From an uncultured bacterium (lineage in GTDB: Bacteria > Verrucomicrobiota > Kiritimatiellia > CAIKKV01), in assembly GCA_903828035.1 (NCBI GenBank), contig CAIKKV010000299.1:1-7559 (forward strand): 7,559 nucleotides of DNA, written 5' to 3'. Below, piece by piece: positions 4,574 through 7,559 of this stretch (within the stretch, counting starts at the first letter, position 1; each line of letters opens with the position of its first letter). Made by a program: the position numbers and the translations under genes. The notes beneath the pieces are model-generated. The model did not search any database, had not been told where the DNA came from, and worked only from the letters and a program-made list of their open reading frames with translations.

Positions 4574-7559
4574 ATGAGCGAGGTTAGCAATAAGACGGAT
4601 GACAACGCTGAGCCCGTTAACCGGCCTTCGGGAGTTCCCGTTGTCGGGCTCGGCGGCTCCGCCGGCTCCCTGGGTTCCTTCAGGGATTTTTTCTCGAACA
4701 TGCCCCGGAACTCCGGTGCGGCGTTCATCGTGATCCAGCACTTGTCCCCCACCCATGAAAGCCTGCTGCCGGAAATCCTTTCCAAGTTCACCGCCATGAA
4801 GGTGGTCCAGGCCTCGGATGGGCAGGCCGTTGAAGCCGATTGCGTTTATGTGATTGCGCCCGATCACTACCTGGGCATCCGGAACGGGGCCCTGTTTTTC
4901 GGCGAATCAAGCGCCTCGGAAGGCGTGCGCATGACCATCGATTATTTCTTCCGCTCGCTGGCCGAGGACCGGAGGGCGCGGGCGATCGCCATTCTCTTTT
5001 CAGGAGCCGGCACGGACGGAACCCTGGGGGCGCGGGCGGTCCGGGGCGCGGGCGGGATCGTCATGGCTCAGGATTCCCGGTCGGCCCAGTTCCCCGGCAT
5101 GCCCGGCAGCGCCGTGGCCACCGGGCTGGTGGACCGCGTGCTTCCGCCGGACCAGATGCCGGCCACCATCGTGAAGTACCTCAATCATCCCTACGTCCAC
5201 GGGGGCGAGGGCGATCCGGCTGAAAACAAGGGTTCGGGCGGGGAGCTTGAATCCATTCTGGCCTATGTGCAGGTTGCAACCGGCTGTGATTTCCGAAGCT
5301 ATAAGGAGGGCACCATCCTGAGGCGTATTGAGCGCCGGATGGGGGTTCGCTCGCTGTCCGGCCTGGCCCGGTATAACGCCCTGCTTCGCCAGGATGCCCA
5401 GGAAGTCCACGCCTTGTTCAAGGATCTGCTGGTTAACGTGACGTCTTTTTTCCGCGATCCGGAGGCGTTTGACGAACTTTGCGACAAGGTCCTGATCCCC
5501 TTGATCAAGGGAAAGCCGGCGGATGAGCCCCTGCGGATCTGGGTGCCGGCCTGCGCGTCCGGCGAAGAAGCCTACTCCCTGGCCATGCTGGCGGTGGATC
5601 ACCTGGCCAGCCTGGGGAAGAACGGCAACGTGCAGGTGTTCGCCTCGGATATCGATGAGGAGGCGCTGGCGTACGCCCGCCGGGGGATCTACCCGGCGAG
5701 CATCGCCGCGGATGTCGGGCCCGATCGTTTGGCGAAACACTTCATTCCCAAAGCAGATGGGTTTCAGGTCAAGGAGACGATTCGGAAAAAGGTCGTTTTT
5801 GCCAACCAGAACCTGATTCTCGATCCGCCCTTCTCCCGGCTGGACCTTGTGAGCTGCCGCAATTTCCTGATTTATCTCAAGGCCGACATGCAGGCGAAGA
5901 TGATGATCCTGTTCAATTTTGTCCTCAACCCCGGGGGGTACTTGTTCCTGGGTAACTCGGAAACGATCATCGGGCGCGAGCTCCTCTTCGAAACGGTCTC
6001 GAAAAAAAGCAGGCTGTTCAGGCGGCTTGCCCCGGCCCGCCCCATTGTCCCTGACGCCTTTCTCGTCTCAGGCCGGAAGCGGGGAGCGGTATCTGCCCTG
6101 GCGGGGGAGGGGGCCGCGGGGATGGCGGACTATGGGGAGATGCTCCGCCGCGTCATGCTGTTGCATTTTGGAGCCAGCGTCGTTCTGGTGGACCGGAAGG
6201 GGCAGATCCTGCAATTCTACGGGCCGACCGATAAATACCTGAACATGCCCTCGGCCGGGCCCACGTTCAACCTGCTGGACCTGGCCAAGGAGGGGCTGTC
6301 CGCCAAGCTCCGGCTGGGAATGCGCCAGGCGGTGCAGGACGGAACCCCCGTGATCCTGGACAATGTGCCGGTTGCCCGGGAGCAGGAGGGCCCGTTTGTC
6401 CGCATCACCCTCGTGCCTGTCGCGCCACGGGCCGAGCAGGAGCCCCTGCTGGCCGTGTTTTTCGAGGGCGTCCGCCCCCCCGCAAGCACCGGCCCGGAGC
6501 AGGCCCGGACGATCCACGATGAATCGATTGCCAGGGAGCTCGAAGACGAACTGAAGATCACCCAGCGGGAAATGCAATCGATCATTGCCGAACTCGAGAC
6601 CTCCAACCAGGAGCTGCGGGTGGCCAACGAGGAGGTCACCTCCGCGAATGAAGAGCTTCAGTCGACGAATGAGGAGCTCGAGTCGTCCACCGAGGAATTG
6701 CGATCCACCAATGACGAGCTGACGACCGTCAGCAGCCAGCTTCAGGAAAACATCGTGCAGCTGGAAAAGGCCAACAGCGACATGCTCAACGTCCTGAAAT
6801 CGTCCCGGATTGCCACCTTGTTCCTCGATACCGACTTGAAAATCAAGTTTTTCACGCCGGCGATCATGCAGATCCTGAACATCATCTCGTCCGACATGGG
6901 CCGGCCGATCTCCCACCTGGCGACGAACTTCCGCGGCTGGGATCTGTCTGCGGAGGCCCAGTCCGTTGCCCGCCAGGCAATCAGTATCGAGCGGGAGGTC
7001 GCGCATCCGAATGGCTCGATCTACGTGTTGCGCATCACGCCGTATTACGAGAAGGAGAATCGCCCCGAAGGCGTGGTCGTCACGCTTGTCGATATCACGG
7101 ACTTGCGCCGGGCGGAGAAGCAGCTGGCGATGATTGTGGAGTCGGCCGATGACGCCATGGTCGCCTGCTCCAGGGAGGGGGCCGTGTTCGCCTGGAATCC
7201 GGCCTCCGAGTCGATTCTAGGCTACGCCATCCAGGACGTGCGGGGCGGGAACATCCGGGATCTGTTTCCGGCTCCCCAGGCGGACGGAATCGGAGCCCTC
7301 CTGGAAAAGGCGAAGCGGGGCGAGTCCACCCAGCCGTGCGAAATGGACTGGATCCGGAAAGACGGCCGGGAAATCAAGGTCTCCGTGAGCAGCGCCGCGA
7401 TCAAGGACCCGTGGAGCCGGATCACGGGCGTCTCCCTGGTGGCCCGCGACATTACCGAGCGTAAAAGACAGGAGCTGGAATTGGCGCTTCACCGGGAACA
7501 CCTGGAGGAGATGGTCAGGCAGCGGACCGATGAAATTGAAAAAAGCGCGCAAGAATTGG
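4574..7559 (+). CDS. CheB-CheR-coiled coil-PAS fusion signalling protein (partial, 3' end off window)
   Basis: 995 codons are open to the window edge. The CheB methylesterase domain (about 20-205) carries triad residues S29 (GGSAGS), H56 (IVIQHLSP) and D148 (GAGTDGTLG). It has no receiver domain in front, so it is not a CheA-phosphorylated CheB. The CheR domain (about 223-485) shows LVNVTSFFRD, the SAM-binding IWVPACASGEEAYSLAM (from 322), FASDID (356-361) and LVSCRNFLIYL. A divergent PAS-like segment (about 523-640) follows, then a heptad coiled coil (about 650-736) and a PAS_10-like domain (about 737-845). A typical PAS (about 850-966) ends in DITERKR and leads into another coil (LEEMVRQRTDEIEKSAQEL). 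In known relatives this coil is followed by a HisKA/HATPase kinase or an output domain, here outside the window. The domains predict reversible glutamate methyl-ester chemistry on a sensor protein, coupled to signal input, in the cytoplasm. No other che genes are nearby, so a classical chemotaxis role is unproven. The usual ASAGG nucleophile loop reads GSAGS. Confidence 0.93.
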   Translation, partial: MSEVSNKTDDNAEPVNRPSGVPVVGLGGSAGSLGSFRDFFSNMPRNSGAAFIVIQHLSPTHESLLPEILSKFTAMKVVQASDGQAVEADCVYVIAPDHYLGIRNGALFFGESSASEGVRMTIDYFFRSLAEDRRARAIAILFSGAGTDGTLGARAVRGAGGIVMAQDSRSAQFPGMPGSAVATGLVDRVLPPDQMPATIVKYLNHPYVHGGEGDPAENKGSGGELESILAYVQVATGCDFRSYKEGTILRRIERRMGVRSLSGLARYNALLRQDAQEVHALFKDLLVNVTSFFRDPEAFDELCDKVLIPLIKGKPADEPLRIWVPACASGEEAYSLAMLAVDHLASLGKNGNVQVFASDIDEEALAYARRGIYPASIAADVGPDRLAKHFIPKADGFQVKETIRKKVVFANQNLILDPPFSRLDLVSCRNFLIYLKADMQAKMMILFNFVLNPGGYLFLGNSETIIGRELLFETVSKKSRLFRRLAPARPIVPDAFLVSGRKRGAVSALAGEGAAGMADYGEMLRRVMLLHFGASVVLVDRKGQILQFYGPTDKYLNMPSAGPTFNLLDLAKEGLSAKLRLGMRQAVQDGTPVILDNVPVAREQEGPFVRITLVPVAPRAEQEPLLAVFFEGVRPPASTGPEQARTIHDESIARELEDELKITQREMQSIIAELETSNQELRVANEEVTSANEELQSTNEELESSTEELRSTNDELTTVSSQLQENIVQLEKANSDMLNVLKSSRIATLFLDTDLKIKFFTPAIMQILNIISSDMGRPISHLATNFRGWDLSAEAQSVARQAISIEREVAHPNGSIYVLRITPYYEKENRPEGVVVTLVDITDLRRAEKQLAMIVESADDAMVACSREGAVFAWNPASESILGYAIQDVRGGNIRDLFPAPQADGIGALLEKAKRGESTQPCEMDWIRKDGREIKVSVSSAAIKDPWSRITGVSLVARDITERKRQELELALHREHLEEMVRQRTDEIEKSAQEL

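Noticed and set aside
5000..7006. Minus-strand open frames (5000-5740 and 6068-7006) opposite the cheB-cheR gene
   Set aside because: Low-complexity translations without motifs; the plus strand has unbroken CheB, CheR and PAS motifs.
4574..7559. Part of a classical chemotaxis operon
   Set aside because: No cheA, cheW, cheY or receptor gene is visible, and the CheB part has no receiver domain.

Overview
The window is GC-rich, densely coding bacterial DNA. A type IV prepilin-like protein, sigma-54 machinery, a CHASE4 sensor kinase and a CheB-CheR-PAS fusion point to a Gram-negative-type, environmentally sensing bacterium. Desulfobacterota or a PVC-superphylum lineage would fit, but nothing here fixes the taxon. 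There are no rRNA, tRNA, CRISPR, transposase or integrase signals.

Layout. Four genes are on the minus strand and one on the plus strand. Reading leftward from 4395 these are: a Maf-family nucleotide pyrophosphatase (3802-4395); a membrane CHASE4 sensor histidine kinase (1863-3665); an NtrC-type sigma-54 activator overlapping it by 4 nt (445-1866); a 239-bp gap; and the first 68 codons of a prepilin-like gene that leaves the window at base 1. Divergent from maf, on the plus strand, a large CheB-CheR-coiled coil-PAS protein starts at 4574 and runs off the right edge after 995 codons.

How the parts fit. The activator has every hallmark of a sigma-54 activator: a receiver, an AAA+ domain with GAFTGA, and a Fis-type HTH. 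In the gap just downstream of it, on the same strand, is a near-perfect -24/-12 element (221-236) pointing at the prepilin gene. Two inverted repeats lie further upstream, at about -121 and -179 from the predicted start, where enhancer sites for such an activator are expected. The simplest reading is a compact PilS/PilR-like circuit: an external signal sensed by CHASE4, then phosphotransfer, then sigma-54 transcription of a pilus or pseudopilus operon. It differs from classical PilS in having a CHASE4 periplasmic sensor.

The kinase gene has its own sigma-70-type promoter (3698-3726), and maf has a similar one (4407-4436). The 178-bp maf/cheBR divergent region holds an array of five ACGC-core units at exact 11-bp spacing (4490-4544), upstream of the cheBR ribosome binding site. 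No standard feature explains this array. The sigma-54 circuit and this phased array are the two most interesting points in the window.
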